Source of the DNA: Dehalobacter sp. 12DCB1
GTDB lineage: Bacteria > Bacillota > Desulfitobacteriia > Desulfitobacteriales > Syntrophobotulaceae
Direction: 5' to 3'
NCBI RefSeq assembly: GCF_004343605.1
Contig: NZ_POSF01000002.1
Coordinates: 310,001-374,000 of the forward strand
DNA length: 64,000 bases
Position numbers and translations under genes: made by a program. Positions 8,215 through 17,245 of the stretch are shown one piece after another. Positions within the stretch are counted from its first letter, which is position 1; each line of letters starts with the position of its first letter. A model generated the notes under the pieces. That model searched no databases. It was not told where the DNA came from and saw only the letters and a program-made list of their open reading frames with translations.

Positions 8215-8907
8215 ATGCTAAAGGCAAAATTTAATTTAACGCTTCGCCATTTTGAGCTTGAGGCCGAATTAGAAGCTGAAAATGAAATACTTGTCCTTGT
8301 TGGGCCCTCAGGCTCGGGAAAAACAACGATCTTAAAATGCCTGGCCGGACTGAAAGCTCCTTCCCAGGGGATCATTCAAATCAACGATCGTATTGTCTAC
8401 TTCTCGGAGAATAAAATTAATTGCCCTTCAAAAGAGAGAAGGGTGGGATACGTATTCCAGGAGTATGCCTTGTTTCCTCATATGTCGGTCAGAAAGAATA
8501 TCTTGTACGGGGTAAGCAAGGAAAAGCGTCATGCCAAACCGCAGGCTGCTGAGGATATGATGGAGATGCTTGGTATCCTTCACCTCCAGAACCGTTATCC
8601 GCAGCATATTTCGGGAGGAGAAAAGCAACGGGTCGCTTTGGCCAGGGCATTAATGACCGAACCTGAGATCATGCTGCTTGATGAGCCATTATCGGCGCTT
8701 GATCAGGAAACAAGAAGCGGGCTGCAGCAGGAACTAAAGAAAATCCAGAAGCAGTGGAAAATTCCTTTTGTTTTGGTTACCCATGATCTTGCTGAAGCGG
8801 AATTGCTGGGGGATCAGATTATCCGCATAGATAAGGGGAAAACGTTTCCCATAGAAGAATATGATGCAAAGCTTTGGAGACATCAATCGCAAAATCCTTC
8901 CCGCTAA
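8215..8907 (+). CDS. modC: Molybdate ABC transporter ATP-binding protein
   Basis: The 230-residue protein has Walker A GPSGSGKTT, a Q-loop (FQEYALFPH), signature SGGEKQR, Walker B IMLLDEP and the switch His (VTHD). It powers molybdate import with ModB. At 230 residues it lacks the C-terminal TOBE/Mop domain that E. coli ModC (about 350 residues) uses for molybdate-dependent regulation. That may leave ligand sensing to the divergent HTH-PBP regulator (inference). A terminator hairpin overlaps its 3' end. Confidence 0.93.
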   Translation: MLKAKFNLTLRHFELEAELEAENEILVLVGPSGSGKTTILKCLAGLKAPSQGIIQINDRIVYFSENKINCPSKERRVGYVFQEYALFPHMSVRKNILYGVSKEKRHAKPQAAEDMMEMLGILHLQNRYPQHISGGEKQRVALARALMTEPEIMLLDEPLSALDQETRSGLQQELKKIQKQWKIPFVLVTHDLAEAELLGDQIIRIDKGKTFPIEEYDAKLWRHQSQNPSR

Positions 8908-8926
8908 AAACGGAAAGGATTTTTTA
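8891..8926 (+). terminator. Intrinsic terminator of mod operon
   Basis: AAAATCCTT..CCG pairs with CGG..AAGGATTTT with one mismatch and a 7-base loop, followed by a T run. The left arm overlaps the last codons of modC. Confidence 0.8.
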
Positions 8927-8977
8927 AATGCTGCCAAAATGTTTATAAGTTGTAGACCATCCTATGGGTGTATGCGT

Positions 8978-10393
8978 TTAGAATTTGCGTTTCGGAAACC
9001 TTGAAGGATATTTGCTGTTATCACGGTTTCGGTGGAATCCTTGCTGCTGGTCAAACCTGCGGGGCTGCCTACTACGCAAAGGCGCTTCCTCGGTCAGCAC
9101 GATCGGAGCAGTACTTGGCTCCTTCGTCAGCAGCTTCAGCGCAGCGGATAACAAAGTGATGGAATCGTTGTCCTCCAACAATTCTTCCGCCATTTCCTTG
9201 TAGCGTAAAATATCTTCGTCCTCGGCCGCTTTAAGAATTTTATCCATGGTCAGGCGCTGCTGACCGACCAGTACGTCATTAAAGGTTGGCAAGGGCTTGC
9301 GCGTAATTCTTCTTTTGGCGACCTGCTCAATCAGCCTTAAATGGCCGATCTCTCTCGGAGTAACAAATGTAATCGCCTGTCCGCCTTTGCCGGCCCTGCC
9401 GGTACGTCCGATTCTGTGGACATAGCTCTCGGGATCCTGGGGAACGTCAAAATTATAGACGTGCGTCACACCGCTGATATCAAGACCTCTGGCTGCAACG
9501 TCCGTAGCTACAAGAATTTCCGTAAAGCCTTCTTTAAAATGCCTCATAACCATATCGCGTCTGGACTGGGTCAGGTCGCCGTGGATTCCCTCTGCGGAAT
9601 ATCCTCTTTTGCTTAAAGCCTCAAACAGCTCATCGACCCGCCGCTTTGTCCGGCCAAAGACAATGGCCAGATCAGGAGACTGAATATCCAGTAAGCGGCA
9701 AAGTACATCGAACTTTTGTTTTTCCTGGACTTCCACGTAATACTGCTCGATTTGAGGGACAACGATTTCTTTCGTTTTCATACTGATAAATTCCGGGCTC
9801 TGCATAAAGCGCTGGGCTAGATCCAGAATGGATTTTGGCATCGTTGCCGAGAACAGCAGCGTTTGCCTTTGTTCGGGAACTTCCTTCAGAATGTTTTCAA
9901 TATCTTCCACGAAACCCATACTGAGCATTTCGTCTGCTTCATCAAGCACAACCGTTTCAACCTGCTGCAGACGGATGGTTCTTCTTCTCATATGGTCCAT
10001 CAGCCGTCCGGGAGTCCCCACAATAATCTGCGGCCGATTTCGTAGGGACCGGATCTGCCGATCAATATCCTGTCCGCCGTAAATTGGCAGGGCCCGGACA
10101 CCTTTAAACTGACCAATACGGTTCAATTCTTCAGCTACCTGGATAGCCAGTTCCCGAGTTGGTGTGACCACAAGGGCTTTGATACTTTCTCTGTCAGGAT
10201 TCATACGCTCAATCATCGGAATTCCGAAAGCGGCTGTCTTGCCTGTTCCGGTCTGGGCCTGCCCGATAATATCCTTGCCTTCCAGGGCAAGCGGGATCGT
10301 TCTCTCCTGAATCGGGGTGGTCTCTTCAAAGCCCATTTCAGAAATAGCTTTGGTCAGTACATTACTGAGGCCTATTTCAAAGAAATTTGACAT
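8978..10393 (-). CDS. DEAD-box ATP-dependent RNA helicase
   Basis: The protein of about 471 residues has all core motifs in order: Q motif (TTPIQ), [26 protein letters not shown], a ARGLD motif V and [10 protein letters not shown]. The C-terminal extension ends in a basic, Arg/Gln/Phe-rich tail ([13 protein letters not shown]) typical of CshA-type helicases acting in RNA decay, ribosome assembly and cold adaptation. The start could be this ATG or a TTG six bases upstream that sits better behind GGAG. It is a single gene; a 10-bp inverted repeat lies in its 5' region. Confidence 0.93.
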   Translation of the reverse strand: MSNFFEIGLSNVLTKAISEMGFEETTPIQERTIPLALEGKDIIGQAQTGTGKTAAFGIPMIERMNPDRESIKALVVTPTRELAIQVAEELNRIGQFKGVRALPIYGGQDIDRQIRSLRNRPQIIVGTPGRLMDHMRRRTIRLQQVETVVLDEADEMLSMGFVEDIENILKEVPEQRQTLLFSATMPKSILDLAQRFMQSPEFISMKTKEIVVPQIEQYYVEVQEKQKFDVLCRLLDIQSPDLAIVFGRTKRRVDELFEALSKRGYSAEGIHGDLTQSRRDMVMRHFKEGFTEILVATDVAARGLDISGVTHVYNFDVPQDPESYVHRIGRTGRAGKGGQAITFVTPREIGHLRLIEQVAKRRITRKPLPTFNDVLVGQQRLTMDKILKAAEDEDILRYKEMAEELLEDNDSITLLSAALKLLTKEPSTAPIVLTEEAPLRSRQPRRFDQQQGFHRNRDNSKYPSRFPKRKF

Positions 10394-10458
10394 GTTCAAT
10401 GATTCTCCTTTTTTATTGAGTTTACCTATTTTATTATGACAAAAACTGCTTCATATCA

Positions 10459-10490
10459 TTTATTCATTTTAATAAATGTTAATGAATAAA
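10459..10490. promoter_or_regulatory. Perfect 10-bp inverted repeat upstream of the helicase gene
   Basis: TTTATTCATT and AATGAATAAA flank 12 bases, in the AT-rich leader or promoter of the DEAD-box gene. It could be an operator or a leader hairpin. Confidence 0.35.
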
Positions 10491-10681
10491 TGCAAAAAGC
10501 AATCGTTATAATATCTAATCAGACCTATCTAAACATTTTAGCACATAACTGGAAAACAGGGAAGCTAAACACAACTGTTGAAATAAATAGGAAACAGAAT
10601 TACATAAAAATAGAAGCATAAAAGAATAGAGACACTGCTTTCTTTCATTGCTCCTATGTTTAATACGTTCGGGAATTTGCT

Positions 10682-11839
10682 TTATTGAAGATCCACGCGT
10701 GCTGCGAATACCTTTTGGCCCTCCACAAACTTCAGGATGGCAGCACTTTTCTCAGGATTATGGGTTACGGGATCCACGGTGATTGTGCCGGTGATTCCTC
10801 GAAAATCTGTCAGGTTCTCGAGGGCTTCTCTGATCTTTTCCGTATCCATACTGTCCGCCTGCTCAATGGCGGTGATAATCATGTTCGCAGCGTCGTAACC
10901 AAGTGCGGCAAACATATCAGCATCCTGACCGTATTCCTTTTTGTAAGCAGCTGCAAAGTCTGCTAGGGCCGGATCATCCAAAGCAACCTGGTCCACATAA
11001 TAAGCATTGCTCAATGCGGCTTTGCCGGCAATATCGGTAATTGGCCCTGTTCCCCAGCCATCACCACCAAGGAAGACTGTGTCAAACTCCATTTCACGGG
11101 CCTGCTTGATAATCACCCCGGCTTGATTGGCCCATCCGGGGATAAAGATCACATCAGGATTTTGAGTTTTGATTTCTGCAAGCATGACCCGAAAATCTGT
11201 ATCCTGGCCGGAAGTGTATTCTTCGGAAGCGATAATTTGTTTGCCCGCTTTTTCAAAAGTATCCTGAAAGCCTGCTGCCAGACTTTTGGCAAAGGTGCCG
11301 TTCTGATCGATTATCAGCGCAGCTTTGGACGCATTCAGTGTGTTCAGCGCATAGGAAGCAGCAATTTTTCCCTGAAAAGCGTTGATAAAACAGCTCCGGA
11401 ACACCCATTTGTTCAGCCCGGCATCGCCGACGGTAATGCTTTCGTCTGTACTGGTCGGCGTAATCAGCAGCACATTGTTGGCGGACACGACAGGGATTGC
11501 TGCAAGCGTATCCGCATTCGTCATCGGACCGATGATCGCAATGACTTTATCCTGCGTAACCAGTTTGGTGGTCGCTGCGGTTGATTCGGCAGCATTGGAC
11601 TGATTGTCCGTACTGATGTATTCAATTTGGCGTTTAAGTACGCCGCCTTTTTCATTTGCTTCTTTAATGGCAAGCTTAGCTCCGTTTTCGCCGTTGATTC
11701 CAAACGCGGCTATTTCTCCGGTTAACTCAAAATTACCGCCAATTTTTATAGTCGCAGTTTGTTGAGCACTGCACCCGGATACAAGCATCAGACATAGTCC
11801 TGTAATCAAGGTGGCAGAACAAATTTGTTTAAATTTCAT
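10682..11839 (-). CDS. Branched-chain-amino-acid-type ABC substrate-binding lipoprotein
   Basis: The 385-residue protein starts at the ATG behind GGAGGATC. It has a lipobox (LVSGC) and a Peripla_BP_6 (LivJ/LivK-type) fold signature: IKIGGNFELTG, then LAIKEANEKGGV and a later GYDAANMI. The family binds leucine, isoleucine, valine, or other amides and aromatic acids outside the membrane. No livHMGF permease or ATPase genes are nearby, so it is an orphan here and could serve a remote transporter or a sensor. A start further upstream would place the signal peptide internally. Confidence 0.88.
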   Translation of the reverse strand: MKFKQICSATLITGLCLMLVSGCSAQQTATIKIGGNFELTGEIAAFGINGENGAKLAIKEANEKGGVLKRQIEYISTDNQSNAAESTAATTKLVTQDKVIAIIGPMTNADTLAAIPVVSANNVLLITPTSTDESITVGDAGLNKWVFRSCFINAFQGKIAASYALNTLNASKAALIIDQNGTFAKSLAAGFQDTFEKAGKQIIASEEYTSGQDTDFRVMLAEIKTQNPDVIFIPGWANQAGVIIKQAREMEFDTVFLGGDGWGTGPITDIAGKAALSNAYYVDQVALDDPALADFAAAYKKEYGQDADMFAALGYDAANMIITAIEQADSMDTEKIREALENLTDFRGITGTITVDPVTHNPEKSAAILKFVEGQKVFAARVDLQ

Positions 11840-11960
11840 ATTTTTTGATCCTCCTACGTTTCCAACCATTTTAATCGTATAGTTTATCGAAGAAAGTGTC
11901 AATAAGAGAATCATTTTAACAACGAAGTTTGCTTTTTACAATGTTTCTCTGCGTACAAGC

Positions 11961-11996
11961 AAAATAAAAAGAGACTTTAACCGAAGTAAAAGTCTC
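11961..11996 (-). terminator. Intrinsic terminator after the Crp/Fnr operon
   Basis: GAGACTTT and AAAGTCTC pair around a 10-base loop, followed on the minus strand by TTTTTATTTT. Confidence 0.8.
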
Positions 11997-12028
11997 GCTA
12001 ACAACCAAGTTGCCTCAGGACCGGGACA

Positions 12029-12274
12029 TCATCTGCCGTAATGACGGTCTTGAAGCCGTTTCAGATAAGCTTGGGCTTCATTTTCTGTCGAGAATACTTC
12101 AACCCGGTCGTCCCCAATTTCAGCATCATCCCAGGTAAGAAATCTATCCTGCGAGAGTTTGGTGATATTCCAGCAAGTATCAGTATCGTTGTCCTTAAAG
12201 ACAGTCGTTGTACTTGCAAGCATATGGCCATAATCCTCGAAGCCAAATGTCCTTGCAAAGGTGTCCTTCGTCAT
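12029..12274 (-). CDS. Small hypothetical protein downstream of Crp/Fnr regulator
   Basis: The 81-residue acidic soluble protein has a good ribosome binding site (GAGGAG) and an ATG start; a GTG lies one codon earlier. It has no signal peptide or membrane segment and no motif I recognise. Notable parts are a central TFKDN..CWNITKLSQDRFLTWDD and a C-terminal helix ENEAQAYLKRLQDR. The gene lies 36 bases after the Crp/Fnr gene and shares its terminator, so the two are probably one transcript and may be functionally linked. Confidence 0.72.
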   Translation of the reverse strand: MTKDTFARTFGFEDYGHMLASTTTVFKDNDTDTCWNITKLSQDRFLTWDDAEIGDDRVEVFSTENEAQAYLKRLQDRHYGR

Positions 12275-12310
12275 CACAACACTCCTCAGGTATCGTTTAA
12301 ATCAACAACT

Positions 12311-13003
12311 TTATTCGCTAAATTTTTTTAAAACCTCATAATCTTTTATTTTAACCGTTGTACTGTGGAAATCAATCATCCCTTCGTCTCTCATTTTACA
12401 GAGCTCACGGGAAAGGGAAGGGCGGGATACGTTGATGAAATCGGCCAAATCATTCCGGTTGAGGTTTAACTGTAGTGTATGATGGCCTGTCTTCTTGTGC
12501 TCATCGAGTAAGTAGGTGCTGATCTTGCCCCGAAGACTCTTGATTGAAAGGTACTCTACCTGTTTATTGAGCATTAATGCCCTGTTTGATACGACCTTCA
12601 GCATATTCATGATCAATTTCTTATGGCTGATACATACTTTCTCACAGCAGCCAACAATTTTGTCTTGAGGAAAAAACATCACTGTACAGTTCGATTGGGC
12701 GATGACTGTGACGGGCCAGGATTTTGTACCGGAATAGGCGGTCATTTCTCCGAACATTTCTCCGGGTCCAAGAACACTGATTAAAACTCTGTTCCCAGAA
12801 GCTGTTTCTTTTGTGGAGGAAACATTCCCGTTTAAAACTACACCGATTTGGGAGAGCGTTTCACCAGCTAAGGTTAGGCATTCATTCTTTTTATAATCAT
12901 GGATCTTTATATCCATGCAATGAAGAATACCTAGAATTTCGCTGGGCTCGATCCCGTCAAACAGCGCACAGCTGCTCAATGGCTTCAGCCATTTTTCATA
13001 CAT
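12311..13003 (-). CDS. Crp/Fnr family transcriptional regulator
   Basis: The 230-residue protein has an N-terminal cyclic-nucleotide-binding-fold domain (FGEMTAYSG cassette) and a C-terminal helix-turn-helix (NRNDLADFINVSRPSLSRELCKMRDEGMI). The Arg-Ser pair used for cAMP binding is absent after FGE, so a different effector is likely, as in CprK or Fnr-like proteins. Several Cys residues are present but not in a clear iron-sulfur pattern. The ATG at 13003 is preferred over a GTG nine bases upstream because of spacing from AGAGGT. No reductive dehalogenase gene is adjacent. Confidence 0.9.
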   Translation of the reverse strand: MYEKWLKPLSSCALFDGIEPSEILGILHCMDIKIHDYKKNECLTLAGETLSQIGVVLNGNVSSTKETASGNRVLISVLGPGEMFGEMTAYSGTKSWPVTVIAQSNCTVMFFPQDKIVGCCEKVCISHKKLIMNMLKVVSNRALMLNKQVEYLSIKSLRGKISTYLLDEHKKTGHHTLQLNLNRNDLADFINVSRPSLSRELCKMRDEGMIDFHSTTVKIKDYEVLKKFSE

Positions 13004-13125
13004 GCCCCACACACCTCTGAATCAATATCCTGTATCGTCTTTCATTTTGTCAGGATTTCTATGGATATTTTAATACAAGGATTATAACCTTTTTGACGGT
13101 GTATTTCCAGTGTTTTACCGACTAG

Positions 13126-14493
13126 TTATTCCAGATATTCCCCTCGTGGAGTCCGGATAACACGTTGGATTTTTTCCTCGTACCCACTGACCGCATTGAT
13201 GTAGATTATAAATTCCTCCCCGCCTTTTTTTACCCGGAATTCATAACAGAAAGCTTCGGGCCAACCGGGCAGGGATATGACGGTCAGCCTGTACTCCTGG
13301 ATGGAGACGTCAGAGCGGAGACGGGATTTGGCCTGATCGACCGTGATTTCCGGCAGAAGCGTGCGTTTGTGGTGAAACAGCCAGTAAGATGTTGCATCAT
13401 AACCTGTGATTCTGCCATTATCCTTGGCAACAATCAACCGGATTTTATCAGGATAGACGCGAATGCCTTGTTCTTCAAAAACTGCGTCCAGCTGTATCAT
13501 TCCACCAAAATCATTGACCGAAGTTTGAACAAGATTCTTCCATCCAAGATTTTGTAAGGTTTTCAAGGCCCGAGATGCTGTATTGTCTGCATCAAATCGC
13601 TGCAAACCAAGCGCTCTTTCATCCCGAAAATACGTAATTACCCCGCCTTTTTTGGCTACGTCGACCGTGGTGCTGTCAAATTTGAAAACATAAACGCTGA
13701 GAGTACCATTGGAGATGCCGGAAGACTGTGGATCAACGTTCGTGTAGCCAAGGGTCTGCAAAAAATCAGTGGCTGCAGCTTTTGCTTCTTCCTCTGTTAC
13801 GGTCTTTTCAGGAAGGCCAAGCGGTTCCGACACAAAATGCGTATCGGCCTGACCCTCATAGGAATAGGGGGGATATTTCTGCAGGCCGGCATCGAGCTGC
13901 TCAAGCCCAGAGCTGACTGAGTCAGGGACTGTGGCAGTGCCTTCTTCTCCAATGGCTGAGGCAGGGGCAGTATTAGAAAGATTGGTTGCAGTACTCCGCT
14001 TATTTTTACTCATCCAGGAAATATTTCCTGTACTAAGACTGACATTAAGTTCTTGAACGGTCCGGTTAACGGAAATAAGTCTTTCCTGCATATTGGTCAG
14101 TGTTTTTTCCTGAGAAGCATCCATCTGCTCGCCTTTGGCGATTTGCTGCGTCATCAGATGGGTATATTCGCCGATTTGATTCAGAAACTGATCGACATAA
14201 TTTAACCCGTAATCATCTGACGGCAGCAGAGAGAGATCCTTCACAGCCGTTTTACTCTGCTGCCAGGATTGACTTAAATACAATACCTGCTGGGTCGGGG
14301 TCCCTGCAGCCCTGCTTTTGGCCAGAGCAGTTTCCAAACCATCAAGATGGGTCACCAGGTCGGCAAAAGATCTTTGATATTGGTTTTCAGCAGCGAGGTC
14401 TAAATTTTCAGCTCTTTGGAATTGATTTCCCCCCCAGATCAGAGAGAGCGCGAGTCCTGCGGCTAAAGCCCACGGCCAAAATCTTTTCTTCAT
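13126..14493 (-). CDS. ypeB: Germination protein YpeB
   Basis: The 455-residue protein has an N-terminal membrane anchor (residues about 7-22), a helical N-terminal domain and C-terminal PepSY-like repeats, which match YpeB. In Bacillus, YpeB and SleB depend on each other for stable incorporation in the spore and for cortex breakdown in germination. The gene follows sleB by nine bases with its own AGGAGG, the conserved sleB-ypeB order. Expression in the forespore (sigma-G) is expected from family knowledge; I did not identify a convincing sigma-G promoter. Confidence 0.92.
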   Translation of the reverse strand: MKKRFWPWALAAGLALSLIWGGNQFQRAENLDLAAENQYQRSFADLVTHLDGLETALAKSRAAGTPTQQVLYLSQSWQQSKTAVKDLSLLPSDDYGLNYVDQFLNQIGEYTHLMTQQIAKGEQMDASQEKTLTNMQERLISVNRTVQELNVSLSTGNISWMSKNKRSTATNLSNTAPASAIGEEGTATVPDSVSSGLEQLDAGLQKYPPYSYEGQADTHFVSEPLGLPEKTVTEEEAKAAATDFLQTLGYTNVDPQSSGISNGTLSVYVFKFDSTTVDVAKKGGVITYFRDERALGLQRFDADNTASRALKTLQNLGWKNLVQTSVNDFGGMIQLDAVFEEQGIRVYPDKIRLIVAKDNGRITGYDATSYWLFHHKRTLLPEITVDQAKSRLRSDVSIQEYRLTVISLPGWPEAFCYEFRVKKGGEEFIIYINAVSGYEEKIQRVIRTPRGEYLE

Positions 14494-14502
14494 ATTTTCC
14501 TC

Positions 14503-15198
14503 CTAACGACAAAAGATATGTTTGCCAATTTGAATAATTTGAGGTCGTGACCAGATATAATTGTTGCTTGTTTTGGCAGGGTTAAAAAAGAACAATGCTC
14601 CGTAGGCAGGGTCTGTCCCGTGTAACGCTTCATATACTGCGTTATAGGCCGAAGGAATAGGTTCATTCCAAATGGATCCGTCTGCCACTGGAGAAAAAGC
14701 ACCAGGTTGATAAATAACATCCGGAATCGTATTTGGAAATGAGGAACTTTGGACACGGTTTAACACAACGGAGGCAACAGCAATTTGCCCGCGATAGGGT
14801 TCTCCTTTGGCTTCAGCGCTGACCAGACGGGCTAAAAGATTAATATCCGAATTCTTATATCCAATCGCTGTGCCACCGACTGTCACACTTTCCCCGGTTA
14901 AGCGTTTGAGCTCGCGTATGGTTCTGACTCCGGCTATACCATCTGCGCTCAGTCCGTGTTCTTTCTGAAACAAACGAACCCTGGCTTCAGTTTGACGTCC
15001 ATAGATTCCGTCAATCGAACCGACCACATATCCTAGCATGGACAGCCTTTTTTGGAGTTCTGCTACCTCCGGCCCGCGGGATCCGCGCGAAAGATTGCGG
15101 TCTCCCAAGGCAGCATTGCTTAAGGAGGATGCACACAGCATGAGGGCCATCATTACAATAAGAATTCTTTTATACGTTGGATGGGGAGATAATGACAT
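14503..15198 (-). CDS. sleB: Spore cortex-lytic enzyme SleB
   Basis: The 231-residue protein has a signal peptide (residues about 11-30), an N-terminal peptidoglycan-binding domain (SRGPEVAELQKRLSMLGY, then GIYGRQTEARVRLFQ) and a C-terminal hydrolase_2 domain with the catalytic Glu in LVSAEAKGEPYRGQIAVA. SleB is a lytic transglycosylase that cuts cortex peptidoglycan containing muramic-delta-lactam during germination. The length and domain order match the family. It is the first gene of the sleB-ypeB pair, with GAGGTG before the ATG. Confidence 0.95.
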   Translation of the reverse strand: MSLSPHPTYKRILIVMMALMLCASSLSNAALGDRNLSRGSRGPEVAELQKRLSMLGYVVGSIDGIYGRQTEARVRLFQKEHGLSADGIAGVRTIRELKRLTGESVTVGGTAIGYKNSDINLLARLVSAEAKGEPYRGQIAVASVVLNRVQSSSFPNTIPDVIYQPGAFSPVADGSIWNEPIPSAYNAVYEALHGTDPAYGALFFFNPAKTSNNYIWSRPQIIQIGKHIFCR

Positions 15199-15331
15199 AC
15201 AATCACCTCATGATTCTTTTTTCCATAGTCTGGCTTAAGATGCCCGATATTATCCGCTTTCCCATATTTTAATGTCATATGTTATAATACAATCGTACAA
15301 CTATATTTTTATTGGATACCTGTGAGGGAGT

Positions 15332-16069
15332 ATGGGCATGGATATCAAGCCGATTAAGAGCAGGAGAACTACAGAGATTATTCTTGAGCAGATCAAAAAT
15401 TTTATGATTCAGGGTCAGCTGAATCCGGGTGATAAGCTTCCGACGGAAAGTATCCTTGCCGAAAAGTTTGAAGTAAGCAGAACTTCAGTCAGGGAGGCAT
15501 TATCGGCACTTAGCCTGACAGGGATTCTCGACATTCGGCAGGGAGAAGGAATTTTTGTCAAACGTTCTCCATCCAATGCAGTGATTGAACCTCTAAGTTT
15601 TATCTTTCTGCTGGAAAATGATTTTGAAAAAATTTTAGATGTCTGCATTGCTCTGGAGACCCAAGCCGTTGACCTCGTTGCCCGAAACAGGGATAACAAT
15701 GATATTGCCTTCTTGCGGGAGATGTTTGAAAAGATGAAACAGGATTTGCCTGAGGGTAAAAATGTTCAGAAGGATGATGTCTCTTTTCATCTTGCTTTAG
15801 CTGGGATGTGCAAAAATCCGCTTCTGGAACGAATGATTAATACCGTTCTGGATATATCTGATCAGGTTTTGCGATCGACGTATCAGCAGTGGGTGCGGAC
15901 CTATTATTTTGAAAACAGACAGATGCTTTATCAGGAACATATAGAGATTTTTCAGGCTGTTGAGAATAAGGATAATGAATTGGCTAACCGATTGATGAAT
16001 GCCCATCTTTCCAAAACTCAACAGGAACTGAAAAGGTTTGAAAGGATTAGGGATATCCTGGAATATTAA
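15332..16069 (+). CDS. FadR-type GntR family transcriptional regulator
   Basis: The 245-residue protein has an N-terminal GntR winged helix (LNPGDKLPTESILAEKF..SRTSVREALSAL) and a C-terminal FCD domain. The FCD metal-site residues are visible as His in FHLALA, EHIEIF and MNAHL. Such regulators respond to small carboxylates such as lactate, pyruvate or sugar acids. Nothing adjacent names the target. The promoter region contains TACAATCGTACAA, a possible operator. The ATG at 15332 or the one two codons later may be the start; GAGGG precedes both. Confidence 0.88.
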   Translation: MGMDIKPIKSRRTTEIILEQIKNFMIQGQLNPGDKLPTESILAEKFEVSRTSVREALSALSLTGILDIRQGEGIFVKRSPSNAVIEPLSFIFLLENDFEKILDVCIALETQAVDLVARNRDNNDIAFLREMFEKMKQDLPEGKNVQKDDVSFHLALAGMCKNPLLERMINTVLDISDQVLRSTYQQWVRTYYFENRQMLYQEHIEIFQAVENKDNELANRLMNAHLSKTQQELKRFERIRDILEY

Positions 16070-16181
16070 ATATGCCCCCGGTATAACCGCGAAAATTCAA
16101 TAAATATTTTAACTGCAAGCCCCTTGTTTTCAAGGAAACCTCCGGTTATAATGAAAAAAATTGACAAAGGAGGCGCTTTGA

Positions 16182-16346
16182 ATGCAAAAGTACGAATGTA
16201 CGGTATGCGGTTATGTTTATGATCCGGCTGAAGGAGATCCGGATGCGGGGATTGCTCCCGGTACAGCTTTTGAAGATCTGCCCGATAATTGGGTTTGTCC
16301 TTTGTGCGGGGCGGCCAAAGACGAATTCGAAGCTGCTGCTGAATAG
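16182..16346 (+). CDS. Rubredoxin
   Basis: The 54-residue protein has the two Cys pairs [10 protein letters not shown] and [13 protein letters not shown] that bind one iron atom. It carries electrons at low potential in the cytoplasm, typically to oxygen- or peroxide-detoxifying enzymes in anaerobes. AAAGGAGG precedes the ATG, and a terminator follows, so it is a single-gene transcript or the last gene after the GntR regulator. Confidence 0.97.
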   Translation: MQKYECTVCGYVYDPAEGDPDAGIAPGTAFEDLPDNWVCPLCGAAKDEFEAAAE

Positions 16347-16396
16347 AAGAATTGCAATTACTTTTTTTACTTTGATTTTAAATAAGGTCTGATCAG

Positions 16397-16424
16397 AGAG
16401 GATGTTATTTGGCATCCTCTTTTC
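16397..16424 (+). terminator. Intrinsic terminator after rubredoxin
   Basis: AGAGGATG and CATCCTCT pair around an 8-base loop, followed by TTTTC. Confidence 0.75.
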
Positions 16425-16540
16425 ATTTGAAAGCCCATGACAGAATTGGAAAAAAACTGATATAATAGCATCAGGTATAATAGTCTTGTCTAATTGGGCT
16501 AATTTATTTTTCCTTTCCGGAGTGCGGAGGTGAAAGATGG

Positions 16541-17245
16541 ATGATAAGTATACTTGTCGTTGATGATGATCACAATATCTGCCAGCTGTTGGAACTTTAT
16601 CTCTTGAATGAAGGATACCAGCTTCATATGGTTCATGATGGAAGTAGTGCGCTCGATGTCCTGCGAACAGAAAAAACAGATTTAGTGATTCTCGATATCA
16701 TGCTGCCGGTCATTAACGGATGGGAAGTCTGTAAAATGATCAGACAGCTCAGCTCTGTTCCGATCATTATGCTGACTGCCTGTGATTTGATGGAAGATAA
16801 GATTCAAGGGTTCGAACTCGGCGTCGATGATTATATTGTGAAACCTTTTGAACCGAGAGAACTGGTGGCTAGGGTCAAAGCCAGACTAAAAAACGTTCAA
16901 GGAAATGAAACGAAGGATAGAGCAGATCAACAAGCCGAAACCAATGTTCTGAATATCGGAAATATCCAGGTGGATATGAACCGTTACGAGGCCAGACTGG
17001 AAGGCGAAAAAATAGAACTGAAGCCGAAAGAGATCCAGCTGCTGTATTTCCTTCTCAAGAACAGAAATATAGTTTTTACTAGAGACCAGCTGCTGGAAAA
17101 AGTCTGGGGCTATTCATATGAAGGAGATACCCGGACTGTTGATGTTCACATCAATAAACTCAGAGAAAAACTGGAGGGTATTTGTCCTAATTGCCGGATC
17201 AGTACCGTCTGGGGAGTAGGATACAAACTGGAGATTGATGGTTAA
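16541..17245 (+). CDS. OmpR/PhoB-family response regulator
   Basis: The 234-residue protein has a receiver domain (acidic D8-D10, phosphoacceptor D52 in LDIMLP, then MLTAC and KPFEP) and a C-terminal winged helix (DTRTVDVHINKLREK). GGAGGTG precedes the start. Its last eight bases overlap the histidine kinase gene, so the pair is translationally coupled. Two exported proteins follow the kinase, and a terminator closes the group at 19775. Confidence 0.95.
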   Translation: MISILVVDDDHNICQLLELYLLNEGYQLHMVHDGSSALDVLRTEKTDLVILDIMLPVINGWEVCKMIRQLSSVPIIMLTACDLMEDKIQGFELGVDDYIVKPFEPRELVARVKARLKNVQGNETKDRADQQAETNVLNIGNIQVDMNRYEARLEGEKIELKPKEIQLLYFLLKNRNIVFTRDQLLEKVWGYSYEGDTRTVDVHINKLREKLEGICPNCRISTVWGVGYKLEIDG

